64,000 nt of DNA from Massilia sp. TS11 (GCF_022012445.1 NZ_JAKLTS010000019.1:1-64000); one strand, 5' to 3'; counted from the first letter of the stretch, positions 8,558 through 18,345 are shown. The notes: generated by a model not told the origin, from the letters alone. Numbers and translations are program-made.

Positions 8558-9898
8558 ATGCCGCTCGCGCGCGAATTCAATTTCGACGGCCTGGTGGGCC
8601 CGAACCACAATTACGCCGGTCTGTCCTTCGGTAATGTGGCCTCGTTCAGCAATGTGAAGAGCGCCTCGAACCCGAAGCAGGCCGCCCTGCAGGGTCTGGC
8701 CAAGATGCGCGCCCTGGCCCAGCGCGGCTTCGGCCAGGGCCTGCTGCCGCCGCAGATGCGCCCCAACTTCCGCCTGCTGCGCAGCCTGGGCTTCACCGGC
8801 AGCGACGCCGCCGTGATCAGCAAAGCCTGGAAGGAAGCGCCGGTGGTGCTGGCCTGTGCCTATTCGGCCTCGCCGATGTGGACCGCGAATGCGGCCACCG
8901 TCAGCCCCGGCGCCGACACCGACGACGGCCGCCTGCACTTCACGGCCGCCAACCTGAATAACAAGCTGCACCGCGCCTTTGAGCATCCGCAGTCGACCCG
9001 CACGCTCAGGCAGATCTTCGGCGACGAGCGCTATTTTGCCCACCACGAGGCGCTGCCCGGCTGCCCGGCCTTCGGCGACGAGGGCGCGGCCAACCACACG
9101 CGCCTGTGCGCGCGCCACGAGGACGCCGGGGTCGAATTCTTCGTCTACGGCCGGGTGGAGTTCGACCCGAACGCCGCGGCCCCGAGCCGCTACCCGGCGC
9201 GCCAGACGCTCGAAGCCTCGCAGGCCATCGCCCGTCTGCATGGCCTGAACCCGGCGCGCACCGTGTACGCCCAGCAGAACCCGGGCGTGATCGACCAGGG
9301 CGTGTTTCACAATGACGTGATCGCCGTCGGCAGCGGCCAGGTGCTGTTCTATCACGAGCAGGCCTTCCGCGACGAAGCCGCCACCCTGGACGATCTGCGG
9401 CGCGCGATGGACAGCGTCGGCAGCGCCTTGATCCCGGTGCGCGTGGACACGGCCGATGTGCCGGTGGCCGACGCCGTCGCCAGCTATCTGTTCAACAGCC
9501 AGCTGCTGATGAAGGACGACGGCAAGTACGCGCTGGTGGTGCCGCAGGAGTGCAGCGAAACGGCCAGCGTGGCGCGCTACCTCGACCAGCTGATCAAGTC
9601 GGGCGGCCCGATCGACGAGCTGCTGACTTTCGACCTGCGCCAGTCGATGCGCAACGGCGGCGGGCCGGCCTGCCTGCGCCTGCGCGTGGTGCTCAGCAAT
9701 GAGCAGGCCGCGGCGATGCACCAGGGCGTGCTGATGACCGAGGCCCTGTACCCGCGCCTGGTGGCCTGGGTCGAGAAGCATTACCGCGACACGCTCGCCC
9801 CGCAGGACCTGGCCGACCCGCAGCTGGCCATTGAATGTCAGAGCGCGCTGGAAGACCTGGCGCGCCTGCTCGAGCTGCCGATGCTGTATCAGGATTGA
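8558..9898 (+). CDS. astB: N-succinylarginine dihydrolase
   Basis: Predicted 446-aa enzyme of the amidinotransferase-fold superfamily, hydrolysing N2-succinylarginine to succinylornithine, two ammonia and CO2. The N-terminus [19 protein letters not shown] is diagnostic for AstB. Other conserved parts are [10 protein letters not shown] and the C-terminal [14 protein letters not shown] segment containing the expected nucleophilic Cys. A good ribosome-binding site (AAGGAGAG) precedes the ATG. It closes the first part of the AST operon; a 163-bp gap with its own promoter candidate separates it from gdhB. Confidence 0.95.
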   Translation: MPLAREFNFDGLVGPNHNYAGLSFGNVASFSNVKSASNPKQAALQGLAKMRALAQRGFGQGLLPPQMRPNFRLLRSLGFTGSDAAVISKAWKEAPVVLACAYSASPMWTANAATVSPGADTDDGRLHFTAANLNNKLHRAFEHPQSTRTLRQIFGDERYFAHHEALPGCPAFGDEGAANHTRLCARHEDAGVEFFVYGRVEFDPNAAAPSRYPARQTLEASQAIARLHGLNPARTVYAQQNPGVIDQGVFHNDVIAVGSGQVLFYHEQAFRDEAATLDDLRRAMDSVGSALIPVRVDTADVPVADAVASYLFNSQLLMKDDGKYALVVPQECSETASVARYLDQLIKSGGPIDELLTFDLRQSMRNGGGPACLRLRVVLSNEQAAAMHQGVLMTEALYPRLVAWVEKHYRDTLAPQDLADPQLAIECQSALEDLARLLELPMLYQD

Positions 9899-9928
9899 AG
9901 ACGTAGAGGAAGACGCGGCGCACCCGGT

Positions 9929-9957
9929 TTGATTCGCCGCAGAAGAACTGGTCTAAT
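9929..9957 (+). promoter_or_regulatory. Candidate sigma-70 promoter for gdhB
   Basis: TTGATT (9929-9934) and TCTAAT (9952-9957) are separated by exactly 17 bp in the astB-gdhB gap. A short GC-rich inverted repeat (GGCGG...CCGCC, about 9974-9988) follows in the leader. No ArgR half-site of the kind seen before astC was found here. Confidence 0.45.
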
Positions 9958-10061
9958 AGCGGGCATTTCAGGGCGGAGACCCCGCCTGGGAAGCAAGCCT
10001 GAAGCCCTCCACAAGTGGGCGACCGGCACAAAAAACACATCACCAAAAGCATGGAGAAGTT

Positions 10062-13000
10062 ATGAAACAGACGCCTCAAGAACTGCGCACGCAGACGCTT
10101 GATCTGGTCAACGCCAACGCGGGCACCATCCCGGCCCCGGTGGCCAAACTGATCGCCGCCTGGATCGGCGCGCTGGACGACGAAGACCTGGCCGGCATCG
10201 CGCCCGCCGCTTTCGCTCCCGTCCTGGCCGACGCCTTCACCCAGGCCGGCACCCGTGCCGCCAAGGGCTGCCAGATCGTGCGCAGCACCTACGCGGACGG
10301 CCGCGGCGGCCAGGCCAGCGCTCTGTTGATCATCAACGACGACATGCCCTATCTGGTCGATTCGATCGTGATGGCGATGCGTAAGCAGCGCGTGGCCGCC
10401 GCCGGCGTGATGAACGCCGTGCTGGGCGTGCGCCGCGACGCGCAGGGCGTGCTGACCAGCGTCGGTGAAGCTGGCGCCCCGGCCGAATCGCTGGTGCTGG
10501 TGCTGCTGCAGGACACCCTGCCGGCCGAAGAACTGAATGCCCTGGTGGCCAAGCTGGAGATGGTGGCGAAGGACGCCGCCGTGGTGCGCCGCGACGCCGT
10601 CGCCATGGCCGACCGCCTGACCCAGATCGCCGCCGCAAATGCCGGCAAGGGCGCCGAAGGCCAGGAAACCGCCGCCTTCCTCGAGTGGGCCAAGAACGAA
10701 GGCTTCGAGCCCTTCGGCTATGCCTACTACGTGGTCAAGGCCGGCCAGCGCGAACTCGAACGCGATCTGCCCAGCCGCGTCGGCGTGCTGCAGGATACCG
10801 CCCATCCGGTGTACGGCGCCTGCATCGCCAACATCCCGGGCGACCTGGAAAATCTGAAGGCCCGCGCCGACGCCCTGTCGATCGTGAAGGCCGACGTCGA
10901 AGGCACCCTGCACCGCGACGAGCAGCTCGACTTCATCGGCGTGCGCGACACCAATGACAAGGGCGAGGTGATCGGCGAACACTGCTTCGTCGGCCTGTTC
11001 ACCCGCGCTGCCCGCAATACCCCGCTGAACCGCCTGCCGTTCGCGCGTGGCCGCGTGGCCAAGGTGCTGGCCATCGCCGGCGTGCGCCAGGAAGGCTTCC
11101 GCGCCGAGAAGTTCGTCGAGATCCTCGAATCGCTGCCGCGTACCGAAGCGATGGAAGGCGAGCCGGAATGGCTGGCCCAGGTGTGCTCCTCGGTGGTGTC
11201 GCTGTACAAGCAGCCGCGCGCCAAGGTGTTCGCCCGCCGCGACGTCTACCAGCGCCACCTGAACGTGCTGGTCTACCTGCCGCGCGAGCGCTATTCGGCC
11301 GCCGTGGCCCAGGCCCTGGCCGCCGCCCTGAAGGATTCCTCGGGCGCCGCCGACGTCAAGGTGCAGACCCTGGTGGCCGATGGCCCGCTGGCGCGCGTCT
11401 ACCTGATCGCCCACGCCGCGCGCTATCCGCTCGACCTCGAAACCGACATCCAGCAGCCGCTGCTGAACGTGCTCGATGGCTGGCATGACGCCTTCGCCCT
11501 GCTGGCCGAAGGCGTGGCCGATCTGAGCGCCCGCTCGGCCCTGCGCAAGCTGGCCACCAGCCTGCCGGCCAACTACCTGGGCGCCACCGCGCCCGACGTC
11601 GCCTTCCGCGACCTGACCACGATCGTCGCCCGCGCCGACAGCGCCCGCATCGCCGTGCGCGTGGAGCTGGCCGGCGAGCAGCCGACCATCCGCCTGTACT
11701 CGGTCGACCAGGTGACCTCGCTCTCGCGCATCCTGCCGGCCCTGCACAATGCCGGCATCGCGATCGACCGCGAGCAGTCCTACACGATCACCCGCGCCGA
11801 CGGCCGCAAGGCCTTCGTCACCACCCTGGTGGTGGACGCCAATTCGGCCTTCAAACTGGGCAAGCTGCATGATGTCGGCGTGGCCGAAGACCTGTTCGAA
11901 CAGCTGTTCAACGACGAAGCCGAAGACGGCCGTCTGAACGGCCTGGTGATCGAAGGCGGCCTGTCGACCCGCGAAGTGCAGCTGGTGCGCGCCTACATCG
12001 CCTACTGGCGTCAGACCGGCAGCAAGTTCTCGGTGCGCTACATGGCCGACTGCCTGCGCCGCCAGCCTGGCCTGGTGAAGGATTTCGTGGACGGCTTCAA
12101 GGCCCGCTTCAACCCGGCCAACAACGAAGCCGAGCGCGAAGCCGGCAGCGCCGTCATCGCCTCGATCAAGACCCGTCTGGCCGCCGTCAACCACGCCGAC
12201 ACCGAGGAAATCCTGGCCGCCATGAGCGATCTGGCCCTGGCCACCCTGCGCACCAACTACTTCCAGCAAGTGGGGCAGGGCGACAAGATCATCTTCAAGT
12301 TCAATACCTCCAACCTGCACCTGGTGCCGGAACCGCGCCCCTATCGCGAGATCTACGTGTTCTCGCGCCGCTTCGAAGGCGTGCACCTGCGCGGCGGCCC
12401 GGTCGCGCGCGGCGGCCTGCGCTGGTCGGACCGCATGGAGGACTACCGCACCGAAGTGCTTGGCCTGGTCAAGGCCCAGATGGTGAAGAACGCCGTGATC
12501 GTCCCGGCCGGCGCCAAGGGCGGCTTCGTCTGCAAGATGATGCCCAAGGACGCCACCCGTGAAGTGATCGCGGCCGAAGGCGAAGCCGTCTACCGCCTGT
12601 TCATCGCCAGCCTGCTGGAAGTGACCGACAACCGCTCGCGCGGCGCCGTGGTGCCGCCGGCCGACACCGTGCGCTACGACCAGGACGACCCGTATCTGGT
12701 GGTGGCCGCCGACAAAGGCACGGCAACCTTCTCCGACATCGCCAACAGCATCGCGGTCGGCCGCGGCTTCTGGCTCGGCGACGCGTTCGCCTCGGGCGGC
12801 TCGAACGGCTATGACCACAAGAAGATGGGCATCACCGCCAAGGGCGCGTTCGAAGCCGTCAAACGCCACTTCTACGAGCTCGAACACGATATGAACACCA
12901 CCCCGTTCAGCGTGGTCGGCGTGGGCGACATGTCGGGTGACGTGTTCGGCAACGGCATGCTGCTGTCGAACCAGATCAAGCTGGTGGCCGCGTTCGACCA

Positions 13001-14759
13001 CCGCCACATCTTCCTCGACCCGAATCCGGATGTCGCCGTCTCCTTCGCCGAACGCCAGCGCATGTTCGCGCTGCCGCGCTCCTCGTGGGAAGACTATGAC
13101 AAGAGCCTGATCTCGCAGGGCGGCGGCGTGTATCCGCGCTCGGCCCGCGCGATCGAACTGTCGCCCGAAATCCGCGCCGTGCTCGATATCGAAGAGAGCA
13201 GCCTGACGCCGGAAGAACTGATGCACCGCATCCTGAAGGCGCCGGTCGACCTGTTCTACAACGGTGGCATCGGCACCTACATCAAGGCCTCGAGCGAGAC
13301 GCATGCCCAGGTCAAGGACCGCGCCAACGACAATATCCGCGTCAGCGGCAATGAGCTGCGCTGCAAGATCGTGGCCGAAGGCGGCAACCTGGGCGCGACC
13401 CAGGCCGGCCGTATCGAATTCGCGCTGGCCGGCGGCCGCATCTTCACCGATGCGATCGACAATTCGGCCGGCGTGGACTGCTCCGACCACGAAGTCAACG
13501 CCAAGATCTGGCTCGACACCGAAGTCAATGCCGGCCAGCTGTCCGAGGCCGACCGCAACCAGCTGCTGCTGGATATGACCCAGGATATCGAAGACCTGGT
13601 CCTGCGCGATAACACCCTGCAGACCCACCTGCTGGTGCGCGAGCTCGAAGCCCAGGCCGATCCCTCGGTGGTCGATGCGTATGCCGCCCTGATCACGGCG
13701 CTGGAAGCCGAAGGCGCGGTCAACCGCGAACTCGAATTCCTGCCGACCGACGCAGAACTCAAGCGCCGCAAGCAGCACGGCATCGGCCTGACCACGCCGG
13801 AACTGGCGGTGGTGGTGGCGAACGTAAAGAACCGCTTCAAGAAGACCCTGTCGGCCATCAACCTGCTGGACGCACCCTGGGCCAAGCAGATCCTCACGCC
13901 TTACTTCCCGGCCCAGCTGGTGGCCAAGCGCGACCCGCTGCAGCACCCGCTGGCGAACGCCATCCTGGCCACCGTGCTGGCCAATGAAGTGGTCAACCGC
14001 TGCGGCCCGCTGATGGTGCGCGAACTGGCGCTCGAACACAACGCCGACGAGAACGACGTGGTCAAGGCCTGGGCCCAGGCCTGGGCGGCGCTGAATCTGG
14101 CGCCGCTGTTCGATACGCTCGACGCCCACGCCCTGCGCATTCCGCGCGCCGTCTCGCAGAAGGTCGATGCCCGCACCCGCGTGCTGTTCAAGGCCGCCAT
14201 CGAAGGCGCGCTCGGCGTGCCGCACGATGCGCGCGGCCAGGCCGCGATGGCCGAACTGGCGCGCCTGTTCGCCGATCCGGCCATGCTGGCCTCGCTGCTG
14301 CAGGGCGAGTCGGAAGCCGATGGCGAAGCCGGTCTGGATGCAGGCTTCGCCCAGGCCTGGAAGTCGGTCGAGGCGATTGAAGCCGTGGCCACCTTCCTGT
14401 TCGCCGCCGTCTCGGTGGTGCGCCCGGCCGGCATGAGCCTGGCCGACTTCCTCAAGGTCGGCATGGCCCTGCGCGCCCAGGTCGGCATCGACACCCTCGA
14501 GCGCGGCCTCAAGCTGCACCCGCACAGCAAGGCCCAGGCCCAGCTGCGCAACTACGCCCAGCAGGCCCTGCGCCGCACCCAGCAACGCCTGCTGTCGCAG
14601 GTGCTGGCCAAGGCCGATGGCGCCGACGTGATGGAAGCCGTGGAACTGGTGACCAACACCATGGGCCTGACCGGCTACGACCCGGCGCACGACCTGGCCC
14701 AGGCCATGCTCGACGTCTGGGCCCTGTCGGAAGCCACCAGCACCGCGGTGGCGGCCTGA
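10062..14759 (+). CDS. gdhB: NAD-specific glutamate dehydrogenase, large class
   Basis: Predicted 1565-aa enzyme of the large NAD-dependent glutamate dehydrogenase class (about 180 kDa, as in Pseudomonas GdhB and Streptomyces), converting glutamate to 2-oxoglutarate and ammonia. A long N-terminal regulatory region (about residues 1-700, ACT-like) precedes the catalytic core, where RGGLRWSDRMEDYRTEVLGL and KNAVIVPAGAKGGFVCK carry the substrate-binding lysines; GVGDMSGDVFGNGMLLS is the start of the NAD fold. GGAG lies before the ATG. The stop overlaps the astE start (TGATG). Its position inside the AST operon makes it the natural last step in feeding arginine carbon into the TCA cycle; in P. 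aeruginosa gdhB is arginine-inducible but lies elsewhere. Confidence 0.95.
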   Translation: MKQTPQELRTQTLDLVNANAGTIPAPVAKLIAAWIGALDDEDLAGIAPAAFAPVLADAFTQAGTRAAKGCQIVRSTYADGRGGQASALLIINDDMPYLVDSIVMAMRKQRVAAAGVMNAVLGVRRDAQGVLTSVGEAGAPAESLVLVLLQDTLPAEELNALVAKLEMVAKDAAVVRRDAVAMADRLTQIAAANAGKGAEGQETAAFLEWAKNEGFEPFGYAYYVVKAGQRELERDLPSRVGVLQDTAHPVYGACIANIPGDLENLKARADALSIVKADVEGTLHRDEQLDFIGVRDTNDKGEVIGEHCFVGLFTRAARNTPLNRLPFARGRVAKVLAIAGVRQEGFRAEKFVEILESLPRTEAMEGEPEWLAQVCSSVVSLYKQPRAKVFARRDVYQRHLNVLVYLPRERYSAAVAQALAAALKDSSGAADVKVQTLVADGPLARVYLIAHAARYPLDLETDIQQPLLNVLDGWHDAFALLAEGVADLSARSALRKLATSLPANYLGATAPDVAFRDLTTIVARADSARIAVRVELAGEQPTIRLYSVDQVTSLSRILPALHNAGIAIDREQSYTITRADGRKAFVTTLVVDANSAFKLGKLHDVGVAEDLFEQLFNDEAEDGRLNGLVIEGGLSTREVQLVRAYIAYWRQTGSKFSVRYMADCLRRQPGLVKDFVDGFKARFNPANNEAEREAGSAVIASIKTRLAAVNHADTEEILAAMSDLALATLRTNYFQQVGQGDKIIFKFNTSNLHLVPEPRPYREIYVFSRRFEGVHLRGGPVARGGLRWSDRMEDYRTEVLGLVKAQMVKNAVIVPAGAKGGFVCKMMPKDATREVIAAEGEAVYRLFIASLLEVTDNRSRGAVVPPADTVRYDQDDPYLVVAADKGTATFSDIANSIAVGRGFWLGDAFASGGSNGYDHKKMGITAKGAFEAVKRHFYELEHDMNTTPFSVVGVGDMSGDVFGNGMLLSNQIKLVAAFDHRHIFLDPNPDVAVSFAERQRMFALPRSSWEDYDKSLISQGGGVYPRSARAIELSPEIRAVLDIEESSLTPEELMHRILKAPVDLFYNGGIGTYIKASSETHAQVKDRANDNIRVSGNELRCKIVAEGGNLGATQAGRIEFALAGGRIFTDAIDNSAGVDCSDHEVNAKIWLDTEVNAGQLSEADRNQLLLDMTQDIEDLVLRDNTLQTHLLVRELEAQADPSVVDAYAALITALEAEGAVNRELEFLPTDAELKRRKQHGIGLTTPELAVVVANVKNRFKKTLSAINLLDAPWAKQILTPYFPAQLVAKRDPLQHPLANAILATVLANEVVNRCGPLMVRELALEHNADENDVVKAWAQAWAALNLAPLFDTLDAHALRIPRAVSQKVDARTRVLFKAAIEGALGVPHDARGQAAMAELARLFADPAMLASLLQGESEADGEAGLDAGFAQAWKSVEAIEAVATFLFAAVSVVRPAGMSLADFLKVGMALRAQVGIDTLERGLKLHPHSKAQAQLRNYAQQALRRTQQRLLSQVLAKADGADVMEAVELVTNTMGLTGYDPAHDLAQAMLDVWALSEATSTAVAA

Positions 14760-15736
14760 TGGCGCCAGCGCTGCCAGCGGCCGTCGCCGCCCTCGCCAGG
14801 GCCGACTTCTCGGCTCTGGTGGCGCGCTACCGCGCGGCCGGTTTCGTCTGTGACGAGCCGGCGCGCGGCATCCTCAGTCTGAAGCAGTCCGGCGCGCGCG
14901 CGAGCGTGCTGGTCTCGGTCGGCGTGCATGGCGACGAGACCGGCCCGATCGAGATGCTGGCCTGGCTGCTCGATGGTCTGGCGCCGCAGGCGCTGGCCGT
15001 CAACCTGATGGTCTGCGTCGGGAACATCGAAGCCATCGCCGCCGGCAAGCGCTTCATCGACGCCGACTTGAACCGCATGTTCCGCGCCGAGCGCGGCGAT
15101 CTGGCCACGGCCGCCGAAGCGGCGCGCGCCGACGTGATGATCGCCGCCACGCGCGCCTTCTTCGCCGACGCCGGGCCGCAGCGCCTGCACCTCGATCTGC
15201 ACACGGCGATCCGGCCCTCGCGCTATCCGATGTTTGCCATCGTGCCCGAACTGATCGAGGACGGCGCCCGCGCGCGCCTGATCGACTGGCTGGGCGAGGC
15301 CGGCATCGAAGCCGTGATCATGAATCCGAAATCGGCCGGCACCTACAGCTACTACAGCGCCGAGCACCATGCGGCGGCCGGCACCACGGTGGAACTGGGC
15401 CGGGTCGGCACGCTCGGGCAGAATGACCTGAGCCAGTTCGCCGCCACCAGCGCCGCCCTGCAACGCCTGCTGACGGGCGGTCCCGCCCCGGCCGGCGGCG
15501 CGCGTCCGCAGCTGTTCCTGACCGCGCAGTCGATCATCAAACTGTCGGACGGCTTTCAGATGCAGGCCTTCGACAGGCAGACCCAGAACTTCACGCCGGC
15601 GCCGCGCGGCACCGTCATCGCCACCGACGGCGACACCGTCTACCGCGTCGAGCACGAGCAAGAGTACGTGGTCTTCCCCAATCCCGATGTACGGGTCGGC
15701 CTGCGCGCCGGCCTGATGGTGGTGCGCGCGCCGTGA
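14759..15736 (+). CDS. astE: Succinylglutamate desuccinylase
   Basis: Predicted 325-aa zinc hydrolase of the AstE/aspartoacylase family, releasing succinate and glutamate from N-succinylglutamate in the final AST step. Zinc-binding and catalytic motifs are GVHGDETGPIEM and the later LHLDLHTAIRPS. Its ATG overlaps the gdhB stop by one base, so it depends on gdhB transcription and probably on its translation. Its stop overlaps the GTG start of the DUF3052 gene. It is separated from astB by the 4.7-kb gdhB, which is unusual compared with aruCFGDBE of Pseudomonas. Confidence 0.94.
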   Translation: MAPALPAAVAALARADFSALVARYRAAGFVCDEPARGILSLKQSGARASVLVSVGVHGDETGPIEMLAWLLDGLAPQALAVNLMVCVGNIEAIAAGKRFIDADLNRMFRAERGDLATAAEAARADVMIAATRAFFADAGPQRLHLDLHTAIRPSRYPMFAIVPELIEDGARARLIDWLGEAGIEAVIMNPKSAGTYSYYSAEHHAAAGTTVELGRVGTLGQNDLSQFAATSAALQRLLTGGPAPAGGARPQLFLTAQSIIKLSDGFQMQAFDRQTQNFTPAPRGTVIATDGDTVYRVEHEQEYVVFPNPDVRVGLRAGLMVVRAP

Positions 15737-16137
15737 GCGGCTATTCGGGCACCCCGCTGGCGAAGAAGCTCGGTCTGAAGGCCGGGCTGCGCTACTGGGT
15801 GCATGGCGCGCCGCCGCAGCTGCAGGAGCTGCTCAGCCCCATTCCCGAAGGCCTGCTGCTCGATCCGCAGATGTCGGCGGCGATCGACGTCGCCCACATC
15901 TTCAGCACCAGCCAGGCCGAACTCGCGCACTGGCTGCAGGCCTGGCGCCCCGTGCTCAAGCCGAACGGCGCGCTGTGGGTGTCGTGGCCGAAGAAGGCCG
16001 CCAAGGTCCCGACCGATGTCAGCGAGGACGCGATCCGCGCGCTGTGCCTGCCGCTCGGCTATGTCGACATCAAAGTGTGCGCGGTAGACGAGGTGTGGTC
16101 CGGCCTCAAGCTGGTGATCCGCAAAGAATTGCGCTAG
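15733..16137 (+). CDS. DUF3052 family protein
   Basis: A 134-aa soluble protein starting SGYSGTPLAKKLGLKAG, which is the hallmark N-terminus of the DUF3052 family, a small group of unknown function. It has no catalytic motif that I can identify. The GTG start overlaps the astE stop (GTGA), the only arrangement that preserves the family N-terminus. It therefore rides at the end of the AST operon; whether it has any link to arginine catabolism is not shown. Confidence 0.82.
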   Translation: MSGYSGTPLAKKLGLKAGLRYWVHGAPPQLQELLSPIPEGLLLDPQMSAAIDVAHIFSTSQAELAHWLQAWRPVLKPNGALWVSWPKKAAKVPTDVSEDAIRALCLPLGYVDIKVCAVDEVWSGLKLVIRKELR

Positions 16138-16185
16138 GCGCGCAAACTGGCCCATAATCGGCGCACGCCACCCCCGCTCCGGGCC

Positions 16186-17136
16186 ATGACCGAAATCGAC
16201 ACGCTGACCGCCGCAGCCGAACAGGGCGATGTACAGGCCCAGTACCAGCTCGCCCATGCCTACCATCTGGGCTGGCTGGGCGTGGCGCGCGATCTCGCCC
16301 AGGCCATCCACTGGTACCGCGCGGCCAGCCGCGGCGGCCATGCCGACAGCGCCCTGCAGCTTGGCCTGATCCACCTGAAGGAGCTGCCGCAGCCCGACGC
16401 CGAACAGGCCCTGGCCTGGTTCGAGCGCAGCGCCGCCCTGGGCAACCACGAAGCCGCCTTCCAGATCGGACGCACCCTGTTCAATGGCGACGGCGTGCCG
16501 AAGGACCTGGCCACGGCGCTCGACTGGTTCGTGAAGGCCGCACGCGCCGGCTTCGGTCCGGCCCTGCACCAACTCGGGATGATGGCCCTGACCGGCGATG
16601 GCGGCGTGCGCCAGAACGCCGAAAAGGCGCTCGACTGCTTCCGCCGCGGGGCCCTGGCCGGGCACGCCCAATCCGAATACGACTATGCGCGCTGTCTGCT
16701 GGACGGCACCGGCGCGCCGCAGGACGAAGCGGCCGCCCTGATCGCCCTGCGCGCGGCCGCCGCCAAAGGCCATGCGCTGGCGGCCACCCTGGCCGGGCAG
16801 CTGCTGCTGGCCGGGCGCGGCTGCCTGCCCGATGCCGTGGCCGCGCTGGCCATGTTCGAGCAGGCCGCCATGCGCGAAGAGCCGACCGCCCTGTACCAGA
16901 TGGGCCGCCTGTACGAAAACGGAGAGGGCGGGGCCGTCGACGAGCTGGGCGCGATGATGGCCTACCGGCGCGCGGCCGAGCGCGGCCACCTGGACGCCAT
17001 GTACGCGCTGGCCCAGATGCTGGCGCGCGGCCCGCTCGGCCAGCCGCCCGACCTCGACGGCGCCGCGCGCTGGTACGCCCAGGCCGCCCTGGGCGGCCAC
17101 GCCGCCGCCGCCACCGCCATGCAGTCCCTGCCCTGA
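16186..17136 (+). CDS. Sel1-repeat protein
   Basis: A 316-aa protein consisting of about seven or eight Sel1-like (TPR-related) helical repeats of roughly 36 residues. Examples are AQYQLAHAYHLGWLGVARDL, AAFQIGRTLFNGDGVPKDL, ALYQMGRLYENGEGGAVDE and AMYALAQMLARGPLG. There is no signal peptide, so it is probably cytosolic. Sel1 proteins usually act as scaffolds for protein-protein contacts; no partner is evident. It follows the DUF3052 gene after 48 bp on the same strand and is the last gene of the run. Confidence 0.85.
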   Translation: MTEIDTLTAAAEQGDVQAQYQLAHAYHLGWLGVARDLAQAIHWYRAASRGGHADSALQLGLIHLKELPQPDAEQALAWFERSAALGNHEAAFQIGRTLFNGDGVPKDLATALDWFVKAARAGFGPALHQLGMMALTGDGGVRQNAEKALDCFRRGALAGHAQSEYDYARCLLDGTGAPQDEAAALIALRAAAAKGHALAATLAGQLLLAGRGCLPDAVAALAMFEQAAMREEPTALYQMGRLYENGEGGAVDELGAMMAYRRAAERGHLDAMYALAQMLARGPLGQPPDLDGAARWYAQAALGGHAAAATAMQSLP

Positions 17137-17436
17137 GCCCCCGTTTCCCCGCAAACAAATCGGGGTCAGACCCCATTTTTCCCGCCAGATAAATCGGGGT
17201 CAGACCCCATTTTTCTTTGAGGCAGGCTTGGGGCGTCGGCTGCGGGCGCGGCCGCCTGCCGGTTTGCTTCTTGGATAAATGGGGTCTGACCCCGATTTGT
17301 TTGGGGGGAAATGGGGCTGGGGGCGGGTTTTGCGCCGTTCATCCCTTGTTTCGTGCAGATCGTCGCAGCCGCGTGGCCGGCGCGCGCGCCCTCGCTTAGC
17401 ATGCGCAGCATACCAACTCGAATAAGGTGTTTTGCC
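17137..17436. repeat. 300-bp gene-free stretch with three copies of the palindromic repeat
   Basis: Copies of GGGGTC(A/T)GACCCC lie at 17162-17174, 17196-17208 and 17281-17293, the last inverted in flank order. Flanks include ACAAATCG on one side and ATTTTTC or GATAAAT on the other; CCCGCCAGATAAAT before the second copy also precedes the copy at 21-33. No coding potential is seen. The promoter of the DUF2807 gene should lie near the 3' end of this stretch but no clear boxes were recognised. Confidence 0.8.
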
Positions 17437-18294
17437 ATGCGTACCTCCCTGACCGTACTCGCCTGCGCCCTGGCCCTCGGCGGCTGCGCCATCATCGTCA
17501 CGCCCGACAGCGGCGACTTCCGCGTGCATACCGCCTGGAGCGGCGAAGCGGGCAATGGCAATGTGCAGACGGAACAGCGCGCCATCGGCGCCATCCAGTC
17601 GGTCGAGATCAGCGGCCCGATGCGCGTCGACCTGCAGGTCGGCCAGAGCCCGGCCCTGGCCCTCAGCGCCGACAGCAATCTGCTGCCGATGATCCGCACC
17701 GAGATGCGCGGCGAGACCCTGCGTATCTGGGTCGACGGCAATATCAGCAGCAGCCGCGAACTGGCCGTGCAACTGGCCCTGCCGCAGCTGCAGCGCCTCG
17801 CCCTGAATGGCTCGGGCAAGGTGGTCGTGCGCGACCTGAACAATACTCCCTTCTCGCTCGAGAAGAACGGTTCCGGCAGCACGCAGCTGACCGGTCAGGT
17901 GCAGCGCTTCGAGGTGCGCGTCAATGGCTCGGGCAGCGTGAATGCGACCGCGCTGAGCAGCGGCACCACGCGCGCTTCGCTCAACGGCTCGGCCCGGCTG
18001 GAGCTGGGCAGCGTGCGCGGCGACGCCCTCAATCTGTCGATCAATGGCTCGGGCAATGCCTCGGTCCAGGGCGGTACGGTGCAGTCGGTCAATGCCGTCA
18101 CCTACGGCTCGGGCGGCGCCAACCTGACCGCGCTGACGGCCCTGCAGGGCGATCTGTCGACCCACGGTTCGGGCGACATCTACGCGACCGTGCGCGAGAA
18201 CGTGATCGCGAACAGCCATGGCTCGGGCCGCGTGACCGTGTATGGCAATCCGCCGCAGCGCACGGTCTCGGGCCGCCATGTGAATGTGCTGTAA
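17437..18294 (+). CDS. DUF2807 (head GIN domain) lipoprotein
   Basis: A 285-aa exported protein with a lipoprotein signal (LACALALGGCA, lipobox LGGC), so it is probably anchored in the outer membrane or periplasm. The mature part matches the DUF2807/putative auto-transporter adhesin head GIN family, predicted to form a right-handed beta-helix. A motif of the form (N/H/Y)GSG recurs eight times between about residues 124 and 261 (for example LNGSGK, KNGSGS, INGSGN, HGSGD), roughly every 20 residues, consistent with turns of the helix. Function is unknown. The start at 17437 is chosen because it begins the signal peptide. A terminator follows directly. Confidence 0.82.
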   Translation: MRTSLTVLACALALGGCAIIVTPDSGDFRVHTAWSGEAGNGNVQTEQRAIGAIQSVEISGPMRVDLQVGQSPALALSADSNLLPMIRTEMRGETLRIWVDGNISSSRELAVQLALPQLQRLALNGSGKVVVRDLNNTPFSLEKNGSGSTQLTGQVQRFEVRVNGSGSVNATALSSGTTRASLNGSARLELGSVRGDALNLSINGSGNASVQGGTVQSVNAVTYGSGGANLTALTALQGDLSTHGSGDIYATVRENVIANSHGSGRVTVYGNPPQRTVSGRHVNVL

Positions 18295-18317
18295 GCGCCC
18301 ACGGCCCCCGAAAAAAA

Positions 18318-18343
18318 ACGCCCGGTCATGCCGGGCGTTTTTG
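18318..18343. terminator. Bidirectional rho-independent terminator
   Basis: Stem ACGCCCGG (18318-18325) and CCGGGCGT (18331-18338) with a five-base loop, preceded by eight A and followed by TTTTTGTTTT. It serves both the DUF2807 gene (plus) and hmp (minus), which converge here. Confidence 0.9.
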
Positions 18344-18345
18344 TT

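Noticed and set aside
9960-10061. Riboswitch in the gdhB leader
   Set aside because: Only a short GC-rich inverted repeat is seen; no known aptamer core could be recognised.
9693-14690. A 1665-codon open frame antisense to gdhB
   Set aside because: It is rich in Gly, His, Gln, Val and Leu in the way typical of the reverse strand of GC-biased codons and shows no family signature. gdhB on the plus strand has clear catalytic motifs.
17152-17301. CRISPR array made of the GGGGTCAGACCCC repeats
   Set aside because: Repeats are only 13 bp, spacing is irregular, orientation alternates, and no cas genes are present.
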